A stretch of 55,536 bases of DNA from Clostridiaceae bacterium (GTDB taxonomy: Bacteria > Bacillota > Clostridia > Oscillospirales > Acutalibacteraceae), in the NCBI GenBank assembly GCA_016292455.1, contig JAEDIL010000003.1:1-55536 (forward strand), written 5' to 3'. The notes below the pieces were generated by a model. The model saw only the letters and a list, made by a program, of their open reading frames with translations, did no database searches and was not told the origin of the DNA. Positions 17,533 to 25,593 of the stretch are shown piece after piece; position 1 is the stretch's first letter, and every line of letters begins with the position of its first letter. A program made the translations under genes and the position numbers.

Positions 17533-17751
17533 ATGGGGCAGAAGCTTTTTGACGGAAAAAACTATGAAAAACGATGCGAATACTGCCTTAAAGGCCGACT
17601 TCCGCAAGACAACAGCATCGTTCTTTGCAGGCACTACGGAGTGGTTGAACTTGACTTTTCATGCCGGAAGTTTGAGTATGACCCTTTGAAAAGAACACCA
17701 CGGAGAATTAGACTTGACACTTCATTTGACGAGAACGAATTCAAACTCTGA
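17533..17751 (+). CDS. Small Cys-containing protein of unknown function
   Basis: A 72-residue soluble protein that I do not recognise. It is a real gene: it has its own promoter, GGAGG at 17520-17524 before ATG 17533, and a terminator directly after. It has four cysteines in the arrangement CEYC, then single Cys in VLCRHYG and DFSCRKFEYDP, which could bind one metal ion as a small zinc ribbon. The C-terminal third is basic then acidic (RTPRRIRLDTSFDENEF). No signal peptide or membrane helix is present. It is monocistronic between ylbJ and ligA. Confidence 0.7.
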   Translation: MGQKLFDGKNYEKRCEYCLKGRLPQDNSIVLCRHYGVVELDFSCRKFEYDPLKRTPRRIRLDTSFDENEFKL

Positions 17752-17759
17752 TCTCGGCA

Positions 17760-17789
17760 GCCCCGGTTATTGATACGGGGCGCTTTTTT
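17760..17789 (+). terminator. Terminator after the 72-residue protein gene
   Basis: GCCCCG (17760-17765) pairs with CGGGGC (17776-17781) across a 10-base loop; six T residues follow (17784-17789). Confidence 0.75.
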
Positions 17790-17861
17790 GTTGCAAAAAT
17801 GATGCAAATATCTCTGATTTGTGGTAAAATAAAACGGTAGATTGTTTTGCGGAGGAAAGAC

Positions 17862-19844
17862 ATGAATAACTTTGAAGAAAACAAAAAGCGCGCAACGGAG
17901 CTGCGCAGCATAATAGAATATCACAACAAGAAATATTATGAGAATGATGAGCCGGAGATTGAGGACTTTGAATATGACCGGCTGCTTCATGAACTGATAG
18001 CTATTGAGGAGCAGTATCCGGAGCTTTCAACCGAGGATTCCCCGACAAAACATGTCGGCGGAAAAGCAGACTCGCAGTTTTCCCCGGTTTTGCACCGGGT
18101 AAGGATGGAAAGCCTCCAGGACGCATTTTCAAAAGAAGAGCTTTCTGATTTTGACCGTCGGGTACACGAGGGCGCAGGTGCGGCAAAGTATATTGTTGAG
18201 CCAAAAATTGACGGTCTTTCTGTCAGCCTCGAATATGAAAACGGAGTTTTTGTACGCGGTTCAACACGCGGCGACGGTCAGACAGGCGAGGACATTACCG
18301 CAAACCTGAAAACAATTTCTTCAATCCCGATGAGACTCAGCGGCGCGCCGTCTTTTCTTGAAGTGCGCGGCGAAGTATATATGCCGAAATCTGTTTTTGA
18401 AGAACTCGTCTGCAAGCAGGAGCTTGACGGTGAAAAACCTTTCAAAAATCCGCGCAATGCGGCTGCCGGCTCGCTCAGACAAAAGGACCCGAAAATCACA
18501 AGGCAGAGAAAACTTGATATTTTTGTTTTCAACATTCAGCAGATTGAAGGCAAAACCCTTTCCGGTCACAGAGAATCGCTCGAATTTCTGCGTTCTCTCG
18601 GTTTTAACATTATTCCGTTTTTCAAAGAATGTGAACGTATTGAAGAGGCTTTTGACGAAATTGACCGTATCGGAAACGTGCGCGGTGAGCTTAGCTTTGA
18701 CATTGACGGCGCCGTTATTAAGGTTGACAACTTTGAAAAACGCCGTATTCTCGGTTCAACGGCAAAGTTTCCGAAATGGGCAATTGCTTTCAAATACCCT
18801 CCTGAAGAAAAGGAAACCACCTTGCTCGATATTGAAATAAATGTCGGAAGAACAGGTGTTCTGACGCCGACAGCCGTTTTTGAACCGACTTTTCTTGCCG
18901 GCTCAACCGTAAGCCGCGCAACACTGCATAATCAGGATTTCATAACCGAAAAAGGAATTTGCCTCGGAGATAAAATCATAATCCGCAAAGCCGGAGATGT
19001 AATTCCGGAAGTCGTTGCCGTTTCAGAGCATTGCGAAAACACAAATGTTTATACAATGCCTGAATATTGTCCCTCCTGCGGCGCAAAAACAGTCCGCGAG
19101 CCTGATGAGGCTGCTCTGCGCTGTCTGAATCCGGACTGCCCGAGTCAGCTTCTCAGAAATCTTATTCATTTTTGTTCACGCGACGCAATGGATATTGAAG
19201 GTCTCGCCGACGCAGTGCTCGCCACGCTTGTTGAAAAAGGAATGATCAGAACAGCGGCTGACATTTATTCCATTGATTTTGAGGAGCTTTCAAAAATTGA
19301 GCGTATGGGAAAAAAGAGCGCGGACAACCTGCGCGCAGCTGTTGAAAAATCAAAGCAAAATGAGCTATACCGCCTGATTTTTGCTCTCGGAATACGTCAT
19401 ATCGGTCAAAAGGCAGCAAAGCTCCTTGAAGACAGGTTTTCCGGCATGAAAGAACTTATGGCTGCAAGCTGCGAAGAACTCACCTCAATTGACGGTTTCG
19501 GAAGCATTATGGCTCAGAGCGTTGTTGACTTCTTTTCGCTTCAAAAGAGCCGCGAGCTTGTTGACGCTCTCAGAAACGCCGGCGTAAACATGAAAAGCAG
19601 GGAAAAAAGCTCCGACCGACGCTTCGAGGGGTTGACATTCGTACTGACAGGAACACTTTCAACTTACACAAGGAGCGAGGCTTCTGCAATCATTGAAGGC
19701 TTCGGCGGCAAAAGCGCGTCATCAGTTTCAAAAAAGACAAGCTTTGTTCTTGCCGGCGAGGATGCAGGAAGCAAGCTGAGAAAAGCCAACGAGCTCGGCA
19801 TTCGCGTCATTTCGGAAGACGAGTTTTCGGATATGATAAAGTGA
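17862..19844 (+). CDS. ligA: NAD-dependent DNA ligase
   Basis: A 660-residue LigA that seals nicks using NAD. It has the Ia domain at the N-terminus, then the adenylation domain with the AMP-accepting K115 in EPKIDGLSVSLEYENG, an OB fold, a four-Cys zinc finger (CPSCG...CLNPDCPSQ, near residue 410), helix-hairpin-helix repeats (IGQKAAKLLE) and a C-terminal BRCT domain (FEGLTFVLTGTL onward). ATG 17862 follows GGAGG at 17851-17855; an in-frame TTG at 17847 lies before that site and is rejected. The promoter is not clear; TAAAAT at 17825-17830 is a possible -10. Confidence 0.97.
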   Translation: MNNFEENKKRATELRSIIEYHNKKYYENDEPEIEDFEYDRLLHELIAIEEQYPELSTEDSPTKHVGGKADSQFSPVLHRVRMESLQDAFSKEELSDFDRRVHEGAGAAKYIVEPKIDGLSVSLEYENGVFVRGSTRGDGQTGEDITANLKTISSIPMRLSGAPSFLEVRGEVYMPKSVFEELVCKQELDGEKPFKNPRNAAAGSLRQKDPKITRQRKLDIFVFNIQQIEGKTLSGHRESLEFLRSLGFNIIPFFKECERIEEAFDEIDRIGNVRGELSFDIDGAVIKVDNFEKRRILGSTAKFPKWAIAFKYPPEEKETTLLDIEINVGRTGVLTPTAVFEPTFLAGSTVSRATLHNQDFITEKGICLGDKIIIRKAGDVIPEVVAVSEHCENTNVYTMPEYCPSCGAKTVREPDEAALRCLNPDCPSQLLRNLIHFCSRDAMDIEGLADAVLATLVEKGMIRTAADIYSIDFEELSKIERMGKKSADNLRAAVEKSKQNELYRLIFALGIRHIGQKAAKLLEDRFSGMKELMAASCEELTSIDGFGSIMAQSVVDFFSLQKSRELVDALRNAGVNMKSREKSSDRRFEGLTFVLTGTLSTYTRSEASAIIEGFGGKSASSVSKKTSFVLAGEDAGSKLRKANELGIRVISEDEFSDMIK

Positions 19845-19856
19845 CAGAATATACAA

Positions 19857-19902
19857 ACAGGGCGTGCAAGCCGATTTTTGGCTCACACGCCCTGTTGTTA
19901 TT
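19857..19902 (+). terminator. Terminator after ligA
   Basis: ACAGGGCGTG (19857-19866) pairs with CACGCCCTGT (19886-19895); an inner GCC/GGC extends it around a T-rich loop. A TTGTTATTT tract follows. Confidence 0.75.
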
Positions 19903-19973
19903 TATGATTCTTTTCGCTTTGCCGGATCTGTATTACAAATAAGAAGCACTAACAAAATGGTATAATATCTAAG

Positions 19974-20188
19974 TTATGATTTATATTCATTCATTCTGAT
20001 ACCATGCGGAAGACGACCTGATGCAACTATCCGGTTGCCGTTCCTGTAAACCATTTTATATTTTCCTGAGAAGTCGCTGTAAACAGCAGGATTACCAAAA
20101 TCATCAGCGCTTTTATACACGCGTTTTACATCAAAACAGCCGTACTCAGAAAAAATCGGGTACAGCCGTTTTATGCACCATTCATTGT
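19974..20188 (-). pseudogene. Decayed coding fragment downstream of the GH27 gene
   Basis: Immediately after the GH27 stop, in a different minus-strand frame, about 70 codons are open and protein-like: it includes the strings NNEWCIKRLYPIFSEYGCFD, DFGNPAVYSDFSGKYKMVYR and ASGRLPHGIRMNEYKS, then TAA at 19974-19976. There is no ATG near its beginning and no ribosome site, and the frame runs back into the 3' end of the GH27 gene. I read it as the C-terminal remnant of a lost gene rather than a working one. I cannot name the family. Confidence 0.45.
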
Positions 20189-21922
20189 TTACTTTATGAT
20201 ATACACCTTTACGCCGTGTGCCGCAGTGTCGGCAGTAATGCTCTCAGAAGCCGTGAAGGTTTTCTTTTCCCAAGCATCAAAGACCTCATAGCTTTCCTTT
20301 ATCGGAAGGTCAACAAAGCCGAGATTGGCAATTTTATTAAGGTCGAGCTTAGTACTTTTTTCGCCGCCGCTCTTATTGAAAACACAAACGGCAGCTTTTG
20401 ATTCTTCAAGCGGTTTTACAAGAACATCAACAATGCCGACCTTGATTCTTCTGCACTGAATACCAAGTTTATCCTGATTTATGGAGATAAGGTCTTTGTC
20501 TGTGAGAATCTGATAAACACGGTTATTCTTGTCAACAGTGCCGTCTTCTTTGATGAATTTGCGAACATCATTGCCGAGAATAAGCGGAGCACACATCATG
20601 CACCAAAGCGAAAAATGAGATCTGTTTTCTTCAAAGGTAAAATTGCCGTTGCCCACTTCAAGCATATCCGGATCGTTCCAGCCGCCTATTGAAGCGTGTT
20701 TCCACAAACGTACATTCGCCTCATAGATCATCAGAACCGAACCCCAAGTCGGTCTGATGTCCGGAGTTGTGCGCCAGAGATTACCGGCCTGTCTGCCCCA
20801 CTTCCACGGCTTGTTGACCCCCCACTCGCAAAGTGAGAAAACAATCGGTTTTTCCTTTTCACCGGTTCTTTCGGCGTATTGCTTTGAAGCTCGTTTAAGC
20901 TCTCTGCCCATAAGTTCATACTGCAAAGCTGCGCTGTCCGCTCTTGAACCGACGGGATTGCAGAATTCAACGGTGTTCACGCCGCGGCGAAGCTTAATAT
21001 CGCACTGAACACGCTTTACACGGTCTGCGGCACGCGTCTTGAAGAAGTTAATATAATACTTTTCATTTTTGTTGACGGTTGCAAGAAGAAAACGATTCGA
21101 ATCCGAAGCCTTGTGATAGGTCAGCGTGAGAGCAACCGTTTCGTCATTTTCGGATTCAACATTGACGTAAAACGAACCGTTCCTTGAACAAAGTCCATTG
21201 ATATATTCAAAGTTGTCATTATCATTATCGCCCAGCCGGACTATTCTCGCACCGCCCTCTAAAACGCAGTCCCGGGCAGAGAAAACGGCAAAAGGCTTTT
21301 CGCCTTTTCTTGAAAACTCAACAAAAGCAATTGCCGGCGCCTTTTCGGAAATCGGCTCGTTATAACAAAAGTCATATTTAAAATACTCAACGCCCCATTC
21401 GGCAAGGCTGTCTGCGTCAATAGCTTCATTGTAAAGACTCGCAGGATAACCCTCGCAGGTTCTGGTTCCGTTTGATGAATAAAGACCGAGTTTCAGACCA
21501 AGGGAGTTGACATATTCGCTCAACGCCCTGATGCCGCTCGGGAAGTTTGCCTTGTCAGACTGAAGTCTGCCCTGTTCGTCGCGCTCGGAGCTTTGCCAGC
21601 AGTCGTCAATGTTGACATAATTGTATCCGGCTTCAAGCAGACCGCTGTTTTTCATCGCGTCAGCAATTTCTTTAATGAGATCTTCATTGATTTTATAAGC
21701 AAAAAGATTCCAGCTTGACCAGCCCATCGGCGGAGTGAGAGCAACGCCGCTGTTATAACCGGTCTGGGCACTGGCGTTGACAAAAGCCTTGTGGAGCAGG
21801 CGTTTAGCTTCGCAAAGCGGGCAAAACTTTTTGTTTTTCATGTCAACAGCCACCTTTGTTCCGGCTGCTGCGGCTGCCGTTCCAACAGCGGCAGCAACGG
21901 CTTTTTTGATTGAGTTCTTCAT
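20189..21922 (-). CDS. Glycoside hydrolase family 27 protein (alpha-galactosidase-like)
   Basis: A 577-residue GH27 enzyme, probably removing terminal alpha-galactose or a related sugar. The barrel begins at LTPPMGWSSWNLFAYKI; the nucleophile is D184 in YFKYDFCYN; the likely acid/base is the Asp in WRTTPDIRPTW (about residue 387); GGWNDPDMLEVGN is also conserved. Between the nucleophile and SLCEWG lie about 140 extra, strand-rich residues (roughly 190-335), an inserted domain. The N-terminus has an Ala-rich hydrophobic segment (KKAVAAAVGTAAAAAGTKVA), then FCPLCEAK, so it may be membrane-tethered or misread as exported. ATG 21922 follows AAGGAGG. It is cotranscribed with the transporter 13 bases upstream. 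Confidence 0.85.
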   Translation of the reverse strand: MKNSIKKAVAAAVGTAAAAAGTKVAVDMKNKKFCPLCEAKRLLHKAFVNASAQTGYNSGVALTPPMGWSSWNLFAYKINEDLIKEIADAMKNSGLLEAGYNYVNIDDCWQSSERDEQGRLQSDKANFPSGIRALSEYVNSLGLKLGLYSSNGTRTCEGYPASLYNEAIDADSLAEWGVEYFKYDFCYNEPISEKAPAIAFVEFSRKGEKPFAVFSARDCVLEGGARIVRLGDNDNDNFEYINGLCSRNGSFYVNVESENDETVALTLTYHKASDSNRFLLATVNKNEKYYINFFKTRAADRVKRVQCDIKLRRGVNTVEFCNPVGSRADSAALQYELMGRELKRASKQYAERTGEKEKPIVFSLCEWGVNKPWKWGRQAGNLWRTTPDIRPTWGSVLMIYEANVRLWKHASIGGWNDPDMLEVGNGNFTFEENRSHFSLWCMMCAPLILGNDVRKFIKEDGTVDKNNRVYQILTDKDLISINQDKLGIQCRRIKVGIVDVLVKPLEESKAAVCVFNKSGGEKSTKLDLNKIANLGFVDLPIKESYEVFDAWEKKTFTASESITADTAAHGVKVYIIK

Positions 21923-21935
21923 CAGATATTCCTCC

Positions 21936-22964
21936 TTATAACAGTGCAAAACTTTTCAGAATAAAAACGGTTGCAAAAACCGTAAAGAGCGAAAGTACAC
22001 TTGTCCAGACAACAAGCTGAGTTGCAAGCTGATCGTCTCCGCCGATTTCACCAACCATTACCGCGCTTGAAACAGCAACCGGTGAACCGAAAACGGAAAT
22101 AAACCCGGGAAGCTCATCCTGAGTAACGGCAAAGAGACCGAACTTTTTTGAAAAAACAAGCGCAAGACCGATTCCGAGCAAAGGCGCAATAACATTTCTG
22201 AGAAGCACACCCAGAGTAATTGGCTTTGCAAGGCTCCTGACAGACGAAAAATCAAACCTTGCACCGAGAATTACAAGTGAGAGAGGTGAGGCAATTGCGG
22301 CAACGTTACTTATTGCCGTCCACAAAAAAGGCAGATTATCCTTGATTGTGAAAATCGGCGCTCCGTTCGGATAAGTGGGTAACAACGAACGGATAAGCAA
22401 TGCGACAGCGCCGCAGAATACGCCGACAATAAGCGGATTCCTGACCGTTTTGATAACCGTCTGAATAAAGGACGGCTTTTTGCTTTTATCTGCATAATGT
22501 GAAAGGCAGAAAACAGCAAGCACATTAAAAAGCGGAATTGCAATTGCCGACAGAAGCGAAGCGAAAGCAAGCGCCTGTGAACCGCCGAGAGATTGGGCAA
22601 GCGGAATTCCGATTATCGCATGGTTGGAACGGAATGAGCATTGAAGAATGACGCCCTTTCTCTCGTGCTCTTTGACAAAAAGCGCAGAGCAGAGAGCGCC
22701 TATGCCGAGAAAAAGGAAAACGGCAAATACACTGTATACGGCAGCTTTCCAGTTCACATCGTGAAGCGAGGAAAGATTATACACATTCGTAAAAAGCAAA
22801 GTCGGCAAAAAAACTTTGAAAACAAGACTGTTGGCTTTTTTAAAAAAACCATCATCTGCAAAATTCAGCTTTTTGAGCAGAAAGCCGAGAAGCACGAGCA
22901 AAAGAATCGGTGCAACCGAATTGAAGGCATAGGTAAAAACGTCAAACAAAGCATTATCCCTCAT
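21936..22964 (-). CDS. AEC family (auxin-efflux-carrier-like) transporter
   Basis: A 342-residue membrane protein with about ten helices. It opens with SVAPILLLVLLGFLLKKLNF and contains IIGIPLAQSLGG and the C-terminal GSPVAVSSAVMVGEIGGDD typical of the AEC/membrane-transport-protein family, which exports or imports small organic acids or amino acids. The substrate cannot be told. ATG 22964 overlaps the trmO end by 11 bases; a TTG five codons later, behind GAGGG, is an alternative start. Its neighbours do not obviously define a shared pathway. Confidence 0.85.
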   Translation of the reverse strand: MRDNALFDVFTYAFNSVAPILLLVLLGFLLKKLNFADDGFFKKANSLVFKVFLPTLLFTNVYNLSSLHDVNWKAAVYSVFAVFLFLGIGALCSALFVKEHERKGVILQCSFRSNHAIIGIPLAQSLGGSQALAFASLLSAIAIPLFNVLAVFCLSHYADKSKKPSFIQTVIKTVRNPLIVGVFCGAVALLIRSLLPTYPNGAPIFTIKDNLPFLWTAISNVAAIASPLSLVILGARFDFSSVRSLAKPITLGVLLRNVIAPLLGIGLALVFSKKFGLFAVTQDELPGFISVFGSPVAVSSAVMVGEIGGDDQLATQLVVWTSVLSLFTVFATVFILKSFALL

Positions 22965-23667
22965 TCCGAATATCGTTTTCCGGGGAAACTGCGAGCACTG
23001 TCAGAGTTGTTTCATCCGCCGAAAACTTGATTTCATAGTCAGAGAACAGCATATAATACACTCTCTCCGGCTCGTCCTGATAGCCCGGTCGCGGATCCTG
23101 AGCAAGGGCTTCAACCGCTCCGCGGCGCAATTTTTCCGGAAGCAGATTCAACAGCTCCACAGGAAAAACAACATTGATTCTGCATTCAGAGCCCTCGACC
23201 GCAAAGCCGCTTTCAGCCTGCGGATAAGAGTCGGCATACGGAATATACGGCTTCACGTCATATATCGGAGTGCCGTCCATGAGGTCGGATCCGCCGACAA
23301 CAAGAACAACCCGACCGTGCTCCCCTTTTTCAACCCGAAGGAGCCGGACACAGGACAGTCCGAGCGAATTCGGACGATACGGAGAACGTGAAGCAAAAAC
23401 GCCCATTCTTTTGTTTCCCCCAAGCTTTGGCGGGCGAACAGTAGGAGAAAACGCGGTTGATTTTGCATTCGTAAACTTCCAGATCAACCAAAGGTGTGAA
23501 TAGCTTTCAATTCCTCTGAAAGCCTCAGGCTCACCGTACGGCTCGTTGAAAACTATTTTTGCTTCGACGCTTTCGGCGAGTCCGCTCTGGCGTGGAATTC
23601 CGAATTTCTCACGAAATGGAGAGCGGATATGTGCAACAGGCTCAATAACATAGCTTTCGTTTTTCAT
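22954..23667 (-). CDS. trmO: tRNA t6A37 N6-methyltransferase TrmO
   Basis: A 237-residue TrmO/TsaA (YaeB) protein that uses S-adenosylmethionine to methylate t6A37 in certain tRNAs to m6t6A. The beta-barrel core has VAHIRSPFREKFGIPRQSG, then YSHLWLIWKF, and RPPKLGGNKRMGVFASRSPY with RPNSLGLSCVRLL, all family hallmarks. The C-terminal part (DPRPGYQDEPERVY) is also typical. It has its own promoter, about 100 bases upstream, and is first in an operon with the AEC transporter and the GH27 gene. Confidence 0.95.
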   Translation of the reverse strand: MKNESYVIEPVAHIRSPFREKFGIPRQSGLAESVEAKIVFNEPYGEPEAFRGIESYSHLWLIWKFTNAKSTAFSPTVRPPKLGGNKRMGVFASRSPYRPNSLGLSCVRLLRVEKGEHGRVVLVVGGSDLMDGTPIYDVKPYIPYADSYPQAESGFAVEGSECRINVVFPVELLNLLPEKLRRGAVEALAQDPRPGYQDEPERVYYMLFSDYEIKFSADETTLTVLAVSPENDIRNEG

Positions 23668-23764
23668 GCTTTCGCCCCCATGTCCGTCAGAAGTATCCGC
23701 TTATTCTACTGAGCAAATCAAGTTGTCTTGCCGAACGCAAGGAACAGCGTTCTTCACCCGTTAG

Positions 23765-23793
23765 ATTTTATCATCTGCACCATATTTTGTCAA
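23765..23793 (-). promoter_or_regulatory. Promoter of trmO
   Basis: On the minus strand, a perfect TTGACA (23793-23788), 17 bases and TAAAAT (23770-23765). The leader of about 90 bases contains a short hairpin, GAACGC with GCGTTC. Confidence 0.75.
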
Positions 23794-23851
23794 CAAAAAC
23801 ACATGCAGCAGCGCACAGGTCGGACTTTTACGCTTTTTTTTTAAAAAATTG

Positions 23852-23880
23852 TTTACTATTCACCCGTTTTGCAATATAAT
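23852..23880 (+). promoter_or_regulatory. Promoter of murC
   Basis: TTTACT (23852-23857), 17 bases, perfect TATAAT (23875-23880). Transcription should start near 23887, downstream of the ATG at 23883, which is why that codon is not taken as the murC start. Confidence 0.7.
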
Positions 23881-23909
23881 GTATGGACAAAGAAAGAGAA
23901 GGTGAAACA

Positions 23910-25289
23910 ATGACATACGAAATAGATGAACTTCTCAAAAAGGTCAGGCATATCCATTTTATCGGGATCGGCGGTTCGGGCATGTGTCCGCTGGCTGAAA
24001 TCCTCCTTTCATGGGGATACAAAATCACTGGCTCGGACAACAACCCCGGAGACAACATCGACAAACTCCGTTCGCTAGGAGTTGAAATCACTATGGGTCA
24101 GAAAGCAGAAAACATCAAGGGCGCTGAAATGATTGTTTATACCGCCGCCCTGCTTCCGGATAATCCGGAGCTCTGCTCCGCCAAGAAAAGCTCAATTCCG
24201 ACCTTTGAACGCTCAAAGCTTTTCGGCGCGATCACAAGGCGCTTTTCGGACTGTATCGGAGTTTGCGGAACCCACGGAAAAACAACTGTCACCTCCATGC
24301 TGACACAGATTCTCGTTATGGCGGACAAAGATCCTACAGCTGTTATCGGCGGAAAACTTCCGCTCATTGACAGCCACGGCAGGAGCGGAAAGAGCGAAAC
24401 AATGGTCTGCGAAGCATGTGAATTTGTTGACACCTTCCTTGACCTTTCCCCTGACGTTGCGGTCATTCTCAACATTGATGAGGACCACCTTGACTACTTC
24501 AAAACTCTTGATAATATTATCAATTCATTCCGGAAGTTTTCACTCCTCACAACACATACGCTCATAATCAACGGTGACGATGAAAATACGCTCAGAGCCG
24601 TTGACGGAATTGAAAAAAAGAAAATTACCTTCGGTTTCAGTGAGAAAAACGATTACTACCCGAAGAACATTACTTTCAACCGCGGTGCTTTCCCTGAATT
24701 TGACGTGATGAGCGGTCAGAACAGGCTCGCTCACCTGAGACTCAACATTCCCGGAAAACACAATGTTCTCAATGCTCTCGCCGCCTTTGCCGCCGCTGTC
24801 AACTCAGGCGTCAGCTATACGGATTGTGAAAAGGGAATTGAAGCCTTTTCCGGTGCAGGACGCAGATTTGAAATTCTCGGTGAGTTTTGCGGCATCACGA
24901 TTGCCGACGATTACGCCCACCATCCGCATGAGCTTGAAGCAACTCTCACCGCCGCAATGAAAATGGGATATAATAATGTCTGGGCAGTTTTTCAGCCATT
25001 CACATATTCAAGAACCGCCATGCTGCTCGATGATTTTGCCCGTGTTCTTCAGATTCCGGACCGCTGTGTGATGACGGAAATAATGGGTTCACGAGAGGTC
25101 AACACCTATAATGTTTTCACAAAAGACCTTGCCGAAAAAATTCCCGGCAGCGTCTGGTTCAACACTTTTGAAGAGGTCTCGGAATATGTTACTGCCAACG
25201 CTCAGGCGGGCGACCTGATAATTACGCTCGGCTGCGGAGACATTTATAAAGCCGCAAGAATTATGAAAAATATTCTCAGTTCAAAATAA
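23910..25289 (+). CDS. murC: UDP-N-acetylmuramate--L-alanine ligase
   Basis: A 459-residue Mur ligase that adds the first L-Ala to UDP-MurNAc in peptidoglycan synthesis. The N-terminal UDP-binding motif is IHFIGIGGSGMCPLAEIL; the ATP loop is GVCGTHGKTTVTSML near residue 115; ILNIDEDHLDYF, GKHNVLNALAAFAAA and the C-terminal DDYAHHPHELEATL are all present. ATG 23910 follows GAAGGTG and lies after the predicted transcription start; the upstream in-frame ATG 23883 does not. Length is normal. The gene is monocistronic, outside any dcw cluster, and ends at a strong terminator. Confidence 0.97.
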   Translation: MTYEIDELLKKVRHIHFIGIGGSGMCPLAEILLSWGYKITGSDNNPGDNIDKLRSLGVEITMGQKAENIKGAEMIVYTAALLPDNPELCSAKKSSIPTFERSKLFGAITRRFSDCIGVCGTHGKTTVTSMLTQILVMADKDPTAVIGGKLPLIDSHGRSGKSETMVCEACEFVDTFLDLSPDVAVILNIDEDHLDYFKTLDNIINSFRKFSLLTTHTLIINGDDENTLRAVDGIEKKKITFGFSEKNDYYPKNITFNRGAFPEFDVMSGQNRLAHLRLNIPGKHNVLNALAAFAAAVNSGVSYTDCEKGIEAFSGAGRRFEILGEFCGITIADDYAHHPHELEATLTAAMKMGYNNVWAVFQPFTYSRTAMLLDDFARVLQIPDRCVMTEIMGSREVNTYNVFTKDLAEKIPGSVWFNTFEEVSEYVTANAQAGDLIITLGCGDIYKAARIMKNILSSK

Positions 25290-25297
25290 CGGAAAAA

Positions 25298-25336
25298 ATT
25301 GCCGCGCATTGTCCCTTTTTGCGCGGCAATAATATT
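25298..25336. terminator. Terminator after murC
   Basis: ATTGCCGCGC (25298-25307) pairs with GCGCGGCAAT (25321-25330) around a loop with a T tract; AATATTTT follows. Confidence 0.7.
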
Positions 25337-25515
25337 TTCAGCGGAAAGCTTAAACGGCCGCCATTCGTTTTGCGGCTGAGAAATGCGTTTGCGGCTTCCC
25401 GCTTATCTGAATAACGCGGGGAAGCCCGGCGTATTCGGAATATAGATTGTGAGCCGTTTTGGCTCGCGTTGAAGCGTCTTATCGACACATTTTCTTTTCA
25501 ACAGAAAGGAAAAGA

Positions 25516-25574
25516 CGTGTTCATCGGGCGTTTCGGAGAAAAAGCCGCCCGGTGAAAACACTGAGCGGTTTTTT
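25516..25574. repeat. Inverted repeat in the murC/adh convergent gap
   Basis: CGTGTTCATCGGGCG (25516-25530) forms an imperfect stem with CGCCCGGTGAAAACAC (25546-25561), and GAGCGGTTTTTT follows on the plus strand. The whole gap 25337-25593 is richer in GC than other intergenic DNA here. A minus-strand frame of about 70 codons through it looks basic and low in coding sense. It may be a dispersed intergenic repeat; a single copy is visible in this window. Confidence 0.35.
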
Positions 25575-25593
25575 AGTTTTTATCTTTGTTCAA

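Noticed and set aside
25276..25488. A 70-codon minus-strand frame in the murC/adh gap
   Set aside because: It runs through the murC terminator and has a basic, repetitive composition with no ribosome site. Kept only as a possible repeat region.
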